Below, one piece after another: positions 32,204-39,123 of a DNA stretch of 39,123 bases. Source of the DNA: Paenibacillus sp. GM2 (lineage in GTDB: Bacteria; Bacillota; Bacilli; Paenibacillales; Paenibacillaceae); the NCBI RefSeq assembly GCF_900069005.2, contig NZ_LN831279.1, positions 2,280,895 to 2,320,017 on the forward strand. The letters run 5' to 3'. Position numbers and translations under genes: made by a program. The notes beneath the pieces are model-generated. The model saw nothing but the letters and a program-made list of their open reading frames with translations, was not told where the DNA came from and made no database searches. Every line of letters starts with the position of its first letter. Positions within the stretch are counted from its first letter, which is position 1.

Positions 32204-33372
32204 ACCACCTTTAATGTACTTGCCGCTTGTTTGGCGCGGCTGCGGGCCGTTTCAACATCCTCTGCTGCACTCAGGGCTACAGCCATCCGTCTTCCCGGCT
32301 TGCTGAGCGGTTTACCGAACATTCGAACCTGGGTTCTCGGTAATGCCAATGCTTCTTCCATTCCTGCGATCTGGAATTCTTCGCCTTCGCGATCTGCCTT
32401 TAAAGTAGCTGAAGCGCCCGGCGTCAGAAGTTGAACCGAAGGAATCGGAAGACCTAGAATTGCTCTTACGTGAAGCGCGAATTCTGACAAATCCTGCGTA
32501 ACCATCGTCACCATTCCCGTATCATGGGGTCTTGGCGACACTTCGCTGAAAATAATGCCATGATCCGTCACAAATAATTCTACACCAAATAGCCCATATC
32601 CGCCAAGCGCATCTGTAATTTTTTGTGCAATTTGCTGCGCTTCCTTGAGCTGTTCTTCGTTCAGGAAATGAGGCTGCCACGATTCGACATAATCCCCATC
32701 CTTCTGGATATGGCCAATGGGCGGACAAAATATCGTCCCAGATACCGAGCGGACGGTTAACATCGTAATCTCGCTCGTAAAAGGCACAAATGCTTCTACG
32801 ATGACTCTCATCTTCTTAGCCCGAGCGCCTTCAAGGGCCATATTCCAGCATATCTCGACATCCTCTGCCTTACGGCAGACGCTCTGTCCTTTGCCGGATG
32901 AGCTCATTAACGGTTTGATTACGCAGGGCACACCAATCTCGCCAACAGCTGTTTGCAACTGCTCCAGACTGTCAGCGAACAAATATTTCGCCGTAGGTAA
33001 TCCAAGCTCCTCGGATGCCAATCTGCGTATTCCTTCACGATCCATCGTCAACAGAGCTGCTTTGGCAGTAGGAATGACCTTATATCCTTGCTGCTCGAGT
33101 TCCACCAGCACGGGTGTTGCAATCGCTTCAATCTCCGGGACAATCAGATCCGGAGCAACTTGAACGATTAATGACCTAAGCGCTTCTCCATCCAACATAT
33201 CAAGCACATAGGATTCCTGAGCAACACCCATGGCCGGTGCATCCTCATATCTGTCAACGACAATCGTACGGATACCTAGACGCTGCGCCTCAATGACTAC
33301 TTCTTTGCCCAATTCTCCTCCGCCAAGGAGCATGATGCTCTTGGCATATTTAGACACTGGAGCACCCCACAT
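32191..33372 (-). CDS. purT: Formate-dependent phosphoribosylglycinamide formyltransferase
   Basis: A 393-residue ATP-grasp enzyme that makes formyl-GAR from GAR, formate and ATP, an alternative to the folate-dependent PurN in purine synthesis. Landmarks match E. coli PurT (392 residues) along the whole length: IMLLGGGELGKEV, VDRYEDAPAMGVA, VPEIEAIAT, MDREGIRRLA, PCVIKPLMSSSGKGQS, GHIQKDGDYVESWQP, GGYGLFGVELFVTD, FSEVSPRPHDTGMV and MFGKPLSKPGRRMAVAL. The ATG at 33372 gives the family length and has GGGGGGATT before it; the frame is open 25 codons upstream. A hairpin ends at its ribosome site. Confidence 0.94.
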   Translation of the reverse strand: MWGAPVSKYAKSIMLLGGGELGKEVVIEAQRLGIRTIVVDRYEDAPAMGVAQESYVLDMLDGEALRSLIVQVAPDLIVPEIEAIATPVLVELEQQGYKVIPTAKAALLTMDREGIRRLASEELGLPTAKYLFADSLEQLQTAVGEIGVPCVIKPLMSSSGKGQSVCRKAEDVEICWNMALEGARAKKMRVIVEAFVPFTSEITMLTVRSVSGTIFCPPIGHIQKDGDYVESWQPHFLNEEQLKEAQQIAQKITDALGGYGLFGVELFVTDHGIIFSEVSPRPHDTGMVTMVTQDLSEFALHVRAILGLPIPSVQLLTPGASATLKADREGEEFQIAGMEEALALPRTQVRMFGKPLSKPGRRMAVALSAAEDVETARSRAKQAASTLKVVWSN

Positions 33373-33387
33373 GAGTCGAGAATCCCC

Positions 33388-33427
33388 CCTGAAAATATGA
33401 AAATATATTACTGATTCTATTTTCAGG
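33388..33427 (-). promoter_or_regulatory. Hairpin in the purT leader, next to the ribosome site
   Basis: CCTGAAAATA and TATTTTCAGG form a perfect 10-bp inverted repeat (33388-33397 with 33418-33427, 20-base loop). On the minus strand the 3' arm runs straight into the GGGG of the purT ribosome site, so the stem could mask it partly. Confidence 0.45.
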
Positions 33428-33497
33428 TTTTCCAGCCTATAATGCAATAGTCAGATCGACATTCTAGATCTCTTTTTCGAATAAGTTCGACAAATTT

Positions 33498-35354
33498 CTA
33501 CATATAGCGGAATTGGGCTTCAACCAATCCACAATAAATTCCCTTGTGTTCCATTAATTGTTCGTGGTTGCCCATCTCTTTAATCTCGCCATGATCAAGT
33601 ACGATAATCTTATCCGCGCTGCGGATCGTCGACAGACGGTGTGCCACCATAAAGGAAGTTCTACCTTTCAGCAGCACCTTCAATGCATTCTGAATTTTCA
33701 CTTCTGTCTCCGTATCGATGCTCGCCGTAGCTTCATCAAGAATGAGGATACGCGGGTCAGCTAGCAGAGCCCGGGCGAAGGATAGCAACTGGCGTTGTCC
33801 CATTGACAAGGCATTGCCTCGCTCCTCAACCTCTGTGTCATAGCCCTTAGGCAGCTTCGTAATGAAGTCATGAGCGTCAACCGCCTTGGCTGCCGCTTCA
33901 ATCTCCTCGTCCGTTGCATCCAGTCGGCCGAAGCGAATATTATCGCGAATCGTACCGGAGAAGATGAACGTATCCTGAAGCACGATCCCGATCTGCTTGC
34001 GCAGGCTCTCTACCTTCACATCGCGGATATCATGGCCATCGATCAGAATCTGGCCTTGATTGATATCATAAAACCGGCTGAGCAGATTAATGATCGTACT
34101 CTTACCTGAACCGGTGTGACCAACCAAGGCGATCGATTGGCCCGGCTCCGCGTCCAGATCGATTCCTTTGAGGGCCTGACGCCCCTTCTCATATTCGAAC
34201 ACGACATGTTTGAATCGAACATCGCCTTGAATCGTTGGAAGCTCCATTGCTCCAGGCTTGTCGGCAATGTTAGGCTCCTCATCCATAAATTCAAAGATCC
34301 GTTCCGAGGAGGCCATCGCCACGAGCAGCTGATTATACATCTGCCCCATACGGTTAATCGGCTCCCAGAAGTTGCCCACATAGTTGCTGAACGCAACGAG
34401 CAGACCGATTGTCAATTGACCCTGCTGGATCAAATAGACGCCAAGGATGAACAAAATGAATGTACCCACCCCACCGGTAATATCGATGAGCGGGCCGAAC
34501 ATCTGGTTCATGGCCGAAGCCTTATCCCATGATTTCTTGCTATCGGCATTCATTACATCAAAGTAGTGAATATTCTCATGCTCTTGCGTATAAGCCTGCG
34601 TTACTCGAATCCCTTGAATCGACTCATTCAAGTGCGAATTGATACGCGAGTTCTTCATCCGTACTTCCTGCCAGGCAATCCGAATTCTGCGGCGCAGCCG
34701 GGTCGAGATAAGGAACATGATCGGCACGGTAATCATCACGGCCAGACCAAGCTTCCAGTTGATCAACAGCAGGATGACAACGATCCCCGCTAGTTGAACA
34801 CAGTCGATCATCAGGTTGACGACCCCGTTGGTAAACAGATCCTGCAAGGAGTTAACGTCATTGGTAACGCGGACCAGCACAGAGCCTGCAGGTCGTTTGT
34901 CATAGAAATTGAACGACAGCTTTTGGATGTGACGGAACAGGTCGGAACGCAGGTCATAAATAACCCTCTGTCCGATCACATTCGTATACTTAATCCGGTA
35001 GACCCCGGTTACCCATTGAATGATGTACAAAACGACCACCAAAGCGGACAAAATGTATAATAGCGTTAAGCTGGTTGAGCCATTTTCGGGGGCAATCGCT
35101 TTATCGATTGCCAGACTCGTTAAGAACGGTACCGTCAGCTTCGTGATTGTTCCAAGCACCGTCATCAGAATGACCGGCGGAAGCATTTTCCGGGCGTAAG
35201 GCTTCATATAGCCAAATAAGCGACGGAACTGCTGCCAATCAAATGCTTTATCAATAATCTCATCGTCTTGATATACAAAGCGATCCTCAATCTTCGTCTT
35301 GACCTTGCCCTTTTGCGGTGGCTTTTGTTGCCAAGTCTGTGCCTCTGTATTCAT
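33498..35354 (-). CDS. bmrD: Multidrug ABC exporter half-transporter, BmrD type
   Basis: A 618-residue half-transporter with an N-terminal extension, six transmembrane helices and an ATPase domain. Walker A GHTGSGKSTIINLL and Walker B ILILDEATASID (with catalytic Glu) are normal, but the signature is LSMGQRQLLSFARALL instead of LSGGQ. In B. subtilis BmrD has the Glu while BmrC has Asp. It begins 3 nt after the bmrC stop, with GGGGAGG ahead. With the partner it forms a heterodimeric drug pump having one weak and one working ATP site. The symbol is by analogy with bmrCD (yheIH). Confidence 0.85.
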   Translation of the reverse strand: MNTEAQTWQQKPPQKGKVKTKIEDRFVYQDDEIIDKAFDWQQFRRLFGYMKPYARKMLPPVILMTVLGTITKLTVPFLTSLAIDKAIAPENGSTSLTLLYILSALVVVLYIIQWVTGVYRIKYTNVIGQRVIYDLRSDLFRHIQKLSFNFYDKRPAGSVLVRVTNDVNSLQDLFTNGVVNLMIDCVQLAGIVVILLLINWKLGLAVMITVPIMFLISTRLRRRIRIAWQEVRMKNSRINSHLNESIQGIRVTQAYTQEHENIHYFDVMNADSKKSWDKASAMNQMFGPLIDITGGVGTFILFILGVYLIQQGQLTIGLLVAFSNYVGNFWEPINRMGQMYNQLLVAMASSERIFEFMDEEPNIADKPGAMELPTIQGDVRFKHVVFEYEKGRQALKGIDLDAEPGQSIALVGHTGSGKSTIINLLSRFYDINQGQILIDGHDIRDVKVESLRKQIGIVLQDTFIFSGTIRDNIRFGRLDATDEEIEAAAKAVDAHDFITKLPKGYDTEVEERGNALSMGQRQLLSFARALLADPRILILDEATASIDTETEVKIQNALKVLLKGRTSFMVAHRLSTIRSADKIIVLDHGEIKEMGNHEQLMEHKGIYCGLVEAQFRYM

Positions 35355-35357
35355 GGG

Positions 35358-37127
35358 TTATGCCTCCCCTCTCTTCGCACGCGCATCTTGTTTGGCCAAA
35401 TGATCGGCATATTGAATACGATAGACATCCTGATAAGGTCCTGGTATCTGTATCAGCTCATCATGCGTTCCTCGCTGAGCGACACGGCCTTCATCCAATA
35501 CAAGAATCTCATCGGCATGTCGAAGCGAGGAAATACGGTGAGCGATAATAAAGGTCGTACGCCCGCGCATAACCTCCTGGAATCCGGCCTGAATCTCCTG
35601 CTCGGTCTCCATATCGACCGCACTGGTCGCATCGTCCAGGATAAGAATCTTCGGGTTCTTCAGCAGCGCCCGTGCAATCGCAATCCGCTGCTTCTGACCG
35701 CCCGATAGCCCCATTCCTCTCTCCCCAACAACCGTATCATAGCCATCCGGCAATTCCATAATAAATTCATGAGCCTTGGCCAACTGAGATACACGAATCA
35801 CTTCTTCCATGGAAACATCATTCATCCCGTAGCAGATATTATTGCGAATACTGGATGAGAACAGGAAAGTCTCCTGGAATACCGTGGAGATCTGACGGCG
35901 CAGACTCTGTACACTAACGGTCCGGATATCCTGCCCATCCAGCTTAATGCTTCCTTCATTCACATCATAGGCACGCATCAACAGCTGTATAATCGTCGAT
36001 TTGCCGGAACCCGTTCCGCCAAGGAAACCGATTACTTTGCCTGGCGAGGCCTCGAAGCTAATATCTTTGACAGCCGGCAGTTTGTTGCCGTAAGCGAAAG
36101 TAACATGCTCAAAAGCGACCTCGCCTTTTACATCAGCTGCTGACAGATCGGTCGCGTTCTCGCTATCTTTCACATCAATTTTATGGTTCAGAATTTCAAG
36201 CACCCGTTCACCTGAGGCTTTGGACTGTGTATAGTTGTTAATATGGAACCCCAGTCCCCACATCGGGCCGATAATGAACCAGATCAGACTGAAGAATGCG
36301 ACCAGATCGCCGAGGGTCAACTGGCCTTTAATCACCAGCGTTCCGCCAACGGCCAACAGAACTGCCACGCTGATCGAAGCAAGCAGCTCCATCACCGGGA
36401 AGAATTTACTCCACAGTGTCGCTGCAAAGATCTGATTATTCTTATAACGCTCATTCCGATGCGAGAATTTCTCAACTTCATGCGGTTCGCGCGCGAACGC
36501 TTTAACAGTACGGACACCGGTAATGTTCTCTTGCACCGCTGTGGTCAGCGAGCTTAGCGCCTGACGCATCTCCTGGAACGCCGGGTGAATTTTCGATTCA
36601 AATTTCAAGGCTACTCCTGCCAGGAACGGAATCGTTACCAGCGTGATGAGTGTAAGCTGCCAATGGATCGACATCATTACAGCCATCCCAAAGGTGACCA
36701 TCAGCACCAAGTTCAGCAATTGAGCAAAGCCGAAGCCGACAAAGTTTCGAATCGCTTCGAGGTCGCCGGTAAGCCGCGACATCAGATCGCCTGTCTTCGC
36801 GCGGTCATAATATCGGAAGGACAGAAATTGCAGCTTCTCATAACAGGCATTGCGCAGCCGATAGGCGAGATAGTTGCCCAATCGACCGCCGAAGAAGCCG
36901 TGCAGAAACTGCATAAATGCTTTGACCACCACTATAGATAAAGCGGTCAGAGCGATGCCCACAACCAGATTATATTGTTGTTGTCTGATGACATCGTCAA
37001 TCAGCTTCCTTAGCAGAAGCGGATATACCAGGCCCAGCCCGGTTGTAGCTGCCAGACACAGTATAGATAATATTAAATAGTAACGCCGCTCACGATAATA
37101 AACCGAGAGTTGCTTCAGAACCTCCAT
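35358..37127 (-). CDS. bmrC: Multidrug ABC exporter half-transporter, BmrC type
   Basis: A 589-residue half-transporter: six helices (LILSILCLAATTGLGLVYPL as the first), then Walker A GGTGSGKSTIIQLL, signature LSGGQKQRIAIARALL and Walker B ILILDDATSAVD, where Asp replaces the catalytic Glu. B. subtilis BmrC shows the same change, so the ATP site is expected to be the inactive one. CTGGAGG precedes the ATG. The 204-nt leader before it contains two hairpins but no evident leader peptide; B. subtilis bmrCD is controlled by a leader (bmrB). Confidence 0.85.
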   Translation of the reverse strand: MEVLKQLSVYYRERRYYLILSILCLAATTGLGLVYPLLLRKLIDDVIRQQQYNLVVGIALTALSIVVVKAFMQFLHGFFGGRLGNYLAYRLRNACYEKLQFLSFRYYDRAKTGDLMSRLTGDLEAIRNFVGFGFAQLLNLVLMVTFGMAVMMSIHWQLTLITLVTIPFLAGVALKFESKIHPAFQEMRQALSSLTTAVQENITGVRTVKAFAREPHEVEKFSHRNERYKNNQIFAATLWSKFFPVMELLASISVAVLLAVGGTLVIKGQLTLGDLVAFFSLIWFIIGPMWGLGFHINNYTQSKASGERVLEILNHKIDVKDSENATDLSAADVKGEVAFEHVTFAYGNKLPAVKDISFEASPGKVIGFLGGTGSGKSTIIQLLMRAYDVNEGSIKLDGQDIRTVSVQSLRRQISTVFQETFLFSSSIRNNICYGMNDVSMEEVIRVSQLAKAHEFIMELPDGYDTVVGERGMGLSGGQKQRIAIARALLKNPKILILDDATSAVDMETEQEIQAGFQEVMRGRTTFIIAHRISSLRHADEILVLDEGRVAQRGTHDELIQIPGPYQDVYRIQYADHLAKQDARAKRGEA

Positions 37128-37143
37128 GTCATTACCTCCAGCA

Positions 37144-37246
37144 ACTTAGGACTTCTTGTAAAAGATAGTGAAAATCCGCCTAAGTCTTTAGCCCATTTGA
37201 AATTTTTTTGATCTAGCTGTTGTTCAAAGAGTTCTCTTTAGTGAAC
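37144..37246 (-). promoter_or_regulatory. Structured leader of bmrC
   Basis: Two stems: GTTC-AAAGAG / CTCTTT-GAAC (37222-37231 with 37234-37246, a 3-base bulge), and ACTTAGG / CCTAAGT (37144-37150 with 37179-37185), which ends four bases before the CTGGAGG ribosome site. No T-tract follows, so any control is likely at translation or through ribosome stalling. No leader peptide was identified. Confidence 0.4.
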
Positions 37247-37331
37247 CCTCTGCTCTCTCTTTGGTTTCTGTCAATTCTTTCTCTACATTTCGCTCATGGC
37301 TTCCGACAGTTGTCTTCTCTTACATCGGCTA

Positions 37332-39123
37332 TTACTGTTTGAGTTCTTCAGCCAAGACGCGCAAATCGGCTGTAATTTGCAGCCAGGTCTCAGCCCCTTC
37401 GCCTTCTCCCTCAGACAGACTAGCCAGTCCTTGCTCCCATTCCTCCCATTGCAAGTTAAATCTTGCCGTTAATTCAGCAAACTTTTGAACCATTTCCAGA
37501 CAGTAATAATCGCTTAATCTTGCCTCGATTCTGTCTACAGCCTCCTTTAATACGCCTGACAAAGGTTCCTCGACCGCTTCACGCAGCCGTTTTCTTCCTC
37601 CACCCTCAAAGAAGGATTTTGGATTTTTAAAATAAGGCCAGTATTCGGCCGTATTTAATTGAAGTTCGAGCTCTGCCTCAAGTACCTCGGGCATGCTCCA
37701 GGCAGACAACTCTCCGCTGCTTAATGCCGGGCTTAGCGTCAATCGCTGCTGCAATTGCTGAATCCAGTGTTCACCGGCCTCATTTAACCAGGTGATGCAG
37801 CGGTTCTCCATCCGCAAGCAGGTCACTTGAAGCTCACGCTGCAGCTCGATCGCCAGCGAAGACAGCCATTCATGCATCGACGCCGCAAATTTGCGCTTCA
37901 TATCGCCGCCATCGTCCTGCAGCAGCACCGGATGAAAGTACTCCGTGAACAAATCTCCGGCAAGAAGGCGCAATCTTTGCCGCACATGATAGAGCAGCTC
38001 AGACACTTCCTGGCGAACCTCGGAGGATTTATCTTCCGCCGCAAGTTCACCCGTTTGCTGCTGGAAAACCTGCTTATCCTGCTGTAAGTTGTTCTGCTGC
38101 AGTTGCCTTGCCTCCTGGCCTTGTGCCAGGGTGGCAGCCCATTGATCGGCCTGGCGGATTATCTGCTTCAGCTCACGCTTTGCGCTCTGAACAGCCAGCC
38201 CCGCCAGATCATTTCCCAAAAAATGAAAGAATACGCTCTCAAATTCCACAAATCCCGAGCTGGCCAATTGCTGGTCATCTCCCATGCCCTTGGCGGTAAG
38301 CGCCTGCAGGCTGGAAACCGGATAAATCTGCGGCGCTTCTACACCGGCACTGCGCAAGCCGTCCTCGACATGCTCCACCACCGAAGCGAGCTCAGAGGAC
38401 GTCGCTGCGAGATCGGCAGCGTTGACGATAAAGTACATTTTATCGAGCGCGAAGCTGCCCTTGACCCGGCCTAAATGAGCCAGAAACTGCCGGTCAGCCC
38501 GCGAGAATGCATGATTGTAATACGTTACATAGATCAAGGCATCACAGTTCTTCATATATTGAAAGGTTACGCCAGTATGACGGGCATGAATGGAATCTGC
38601 ACCAGGCGTATCCACAATAACGATTCCCTGCTCGGTCAGCGGGCAGGAATAATAGAGATCCATCCGCTCTACGAAGCAGGCTTTGCTCTCTACCGAAACA
38701 TAGGAAGCAAATTGAGCAAGATCGGCAATCTCAGAGGTGCCCAGCTTGGAGAAGCTGTCTCCCCAGCCTGCCGCAGCCGCCTTCAGGAAGCTGTAATGGG
38801 CACGCCCTGTTGCCGGAACATCAATCGCCCGCAGCTTATCGACCTCTGCCATCCAGGTACGCTCTTTCCACGTTCCCAGCTGCAACGCCTCAAAGGAATC
38901 AGCAAGATCCTGCCGCATCGCCTCTTGCGTCTTAAACATGACCTTGCCTGTTCCATGCTCCATCCCGTCCTCTGGCGCGAGGATGCGATTGATCGCCGCA
39001 GTCGTCGGATGCGGCGATACGGGCAGGACGGAGGCGCCAAGCAAGGCGTTGGCGAACGACGATTTGCCGGCGCTGAACGCTCCGAACAGCGCCACCGTGA
39101 AGCGGCCGTGCGCGAGCCCTGCG
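37332..39123 (-). CDS. Dynamin-like GTPase, C-terminal half (DynA-type, runs off the window)
   Basis: The visible 597 residues begin inside a GTPase domain: P-loop GAFSAGKSSFANALLG, PTTAAI (switch threonines), IVIVDTPGADSIHARH (G3 with DTPG) and FIVNAADLA at the N/T-K-x-D position. A long helical stalk follows (residues about 300-590, rich in Gln and Glu) with a short hydrophobic stretch near FKNPKSFF that may touch the membrane. B. subtilis DynA is a fusion of two such modules; this end matches its second module. These proteins fuse or protect membranes under phage or antibiotic stress. The frame stays open through the last base, so the N-terminus is outside. Confidence 0.8.
   Translation of the reverse strand, partial: AGLAHGRFTVALFGAFSAGKSSFANALLGASVLPVSPHPTTAAINRILAPEDGMEHGTGKVMFKTQEAMRQDLADSFEALQLGTWKERTWMAEVDKLRAIDVPATGRAHYSFLKAAAAGWGDSFSKLGTSEIADLAQFASYVSVESKACFVERMDLYYSCPLTEQGIVIVDTPGADSIHARHTGVTFQYMKNCDALIYVTYYNHAFSRADRQFLAHLGRVKGSFALDKMYFIVNAADLAATSSELASVVEHVEDGLRSAGVEAPQIYPVSSLQALTAKGMGDDQQLASSGFVEFESVFFHFLGNDLAGLAVQSAKRELKQIIRQADQWAATLAQGQEARQLQQNNLQQDKQVFQQQTGELAAEDKSSEVRQEVSELLYHVRQRLRLLAGDLFTEYFHPVLLQDDGGDMKRKFAASMHEWLSSLAIELQRELQVTCLRMENRCITWLNEAGEHWIQQLQQRLTLSPALSSGELSAWSMPEVLEAELELQLNTAEYWPYFKNPKSFFEGGGRKRLREAVEEPLSGVLKEAVDRIEARLSDYYCLEMVQKFAELTARFNLQWEEWEQGLASLSEGEGEGAETWLQITADLRVLAEELKQ

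Noticed and set aside
33373..33497. PurR box pair before purT
   Set aside because: One CGAAC with AT flanks occurs, but the second box at the expected spacing is missing.
1..39123. CRISPR arrays, tRNA or rRNA genes
   Set aside because: No regularly spaced repeats of 25-40 bp and no cloverleaf or rRNA signature were found.

Overview
The window looks like a chromosomal segment of a Paenibacillus-type Firmicute. Protein families, strong AAGGAGG-type ribosome sites, A/E-type sigma-A promoters, CcpA cre sites, a topoisomerase IV pair (parE-parC), a DynA-type bacterial dynamin, YesM/YesN-type two-component proteins and a YjcZ-like sporulation mini-protein all fit. This assignment comes from protein resemblance and layout, not from a database search. 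No rRNA, tRNA or CRISPR array was seen.

Layout. 1-2954: the start of an OmpR-type response regulator (minus) diverges from a three-gene Bcr/Lan-type ABC self-protection transporter (plus); four 11-bp-spaced AAGGT repeats lie between them. 3041-4836: minus-strand small genes (YcxB-like, SemiSWEET-like, MarR) and a decayed HIT-like gene. 5129-6351: a ~1.2 kb inserted cassette with near-perfect inverted repeats and a 9-bp flanking duplication. It carries an S51 peptidase, a serine-recombinase tail remnant and a beheaded regulator, and it splits the terminator of ilvE. 6400-8462: ilvE diverges from a LysR regulator, their two -35 boxes overlapping in one palindrome. 8463-9771: a beheaded secreted mannanase (GH5-FN3-CBM3) that kept its promoter and cre site. 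9793-12717: purine nucleoside phosphorylase and nucleoside deoxyribosyltransferase, diverging from a ROK regulator.

12759-17443: parE-parC (topoisomerase IV), preceded by a 209-bp inverted-repeat-ended element whose end supplies a plausible -35 box for parE. 17495-20275: SGNH hydrolase, ABC ATPase and ABC-2 permease operon. 20717-22347: sporulation mini-protein, PspA-like coiled-coil protein, secreted CAP-domain protein. 22564-30825: a sugar uptake and sensing block on the minus strand in the order response regulator, sensor kinase, lipoprotein binding protein, then mglB-mglA-mglC with a cre site before mglB. 31060-31650: a permuted NlpC/P60-like protein. 31736-37127: asymmetric multidrug exporter pair (BmrC/BmrD type), purT and a GNAT acetyltransferase. 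37332-39123: the C-terminal GTPase half of a dynamin-like protein, running off the window.

How it fits together. The clearest functional unit is the sugar block. A binding protein without its own permease is translationally coupled to a YesM-type kinase and its AraC-type regulator, immediately upstream of an Mgl-type importer. This suggests a sugar co-receptor that tunes the importer's expression under CcpA control. The most unusual DNA structures are the cassette inside the ilvE terminator and the inverted-repeat element at the parE promoter.
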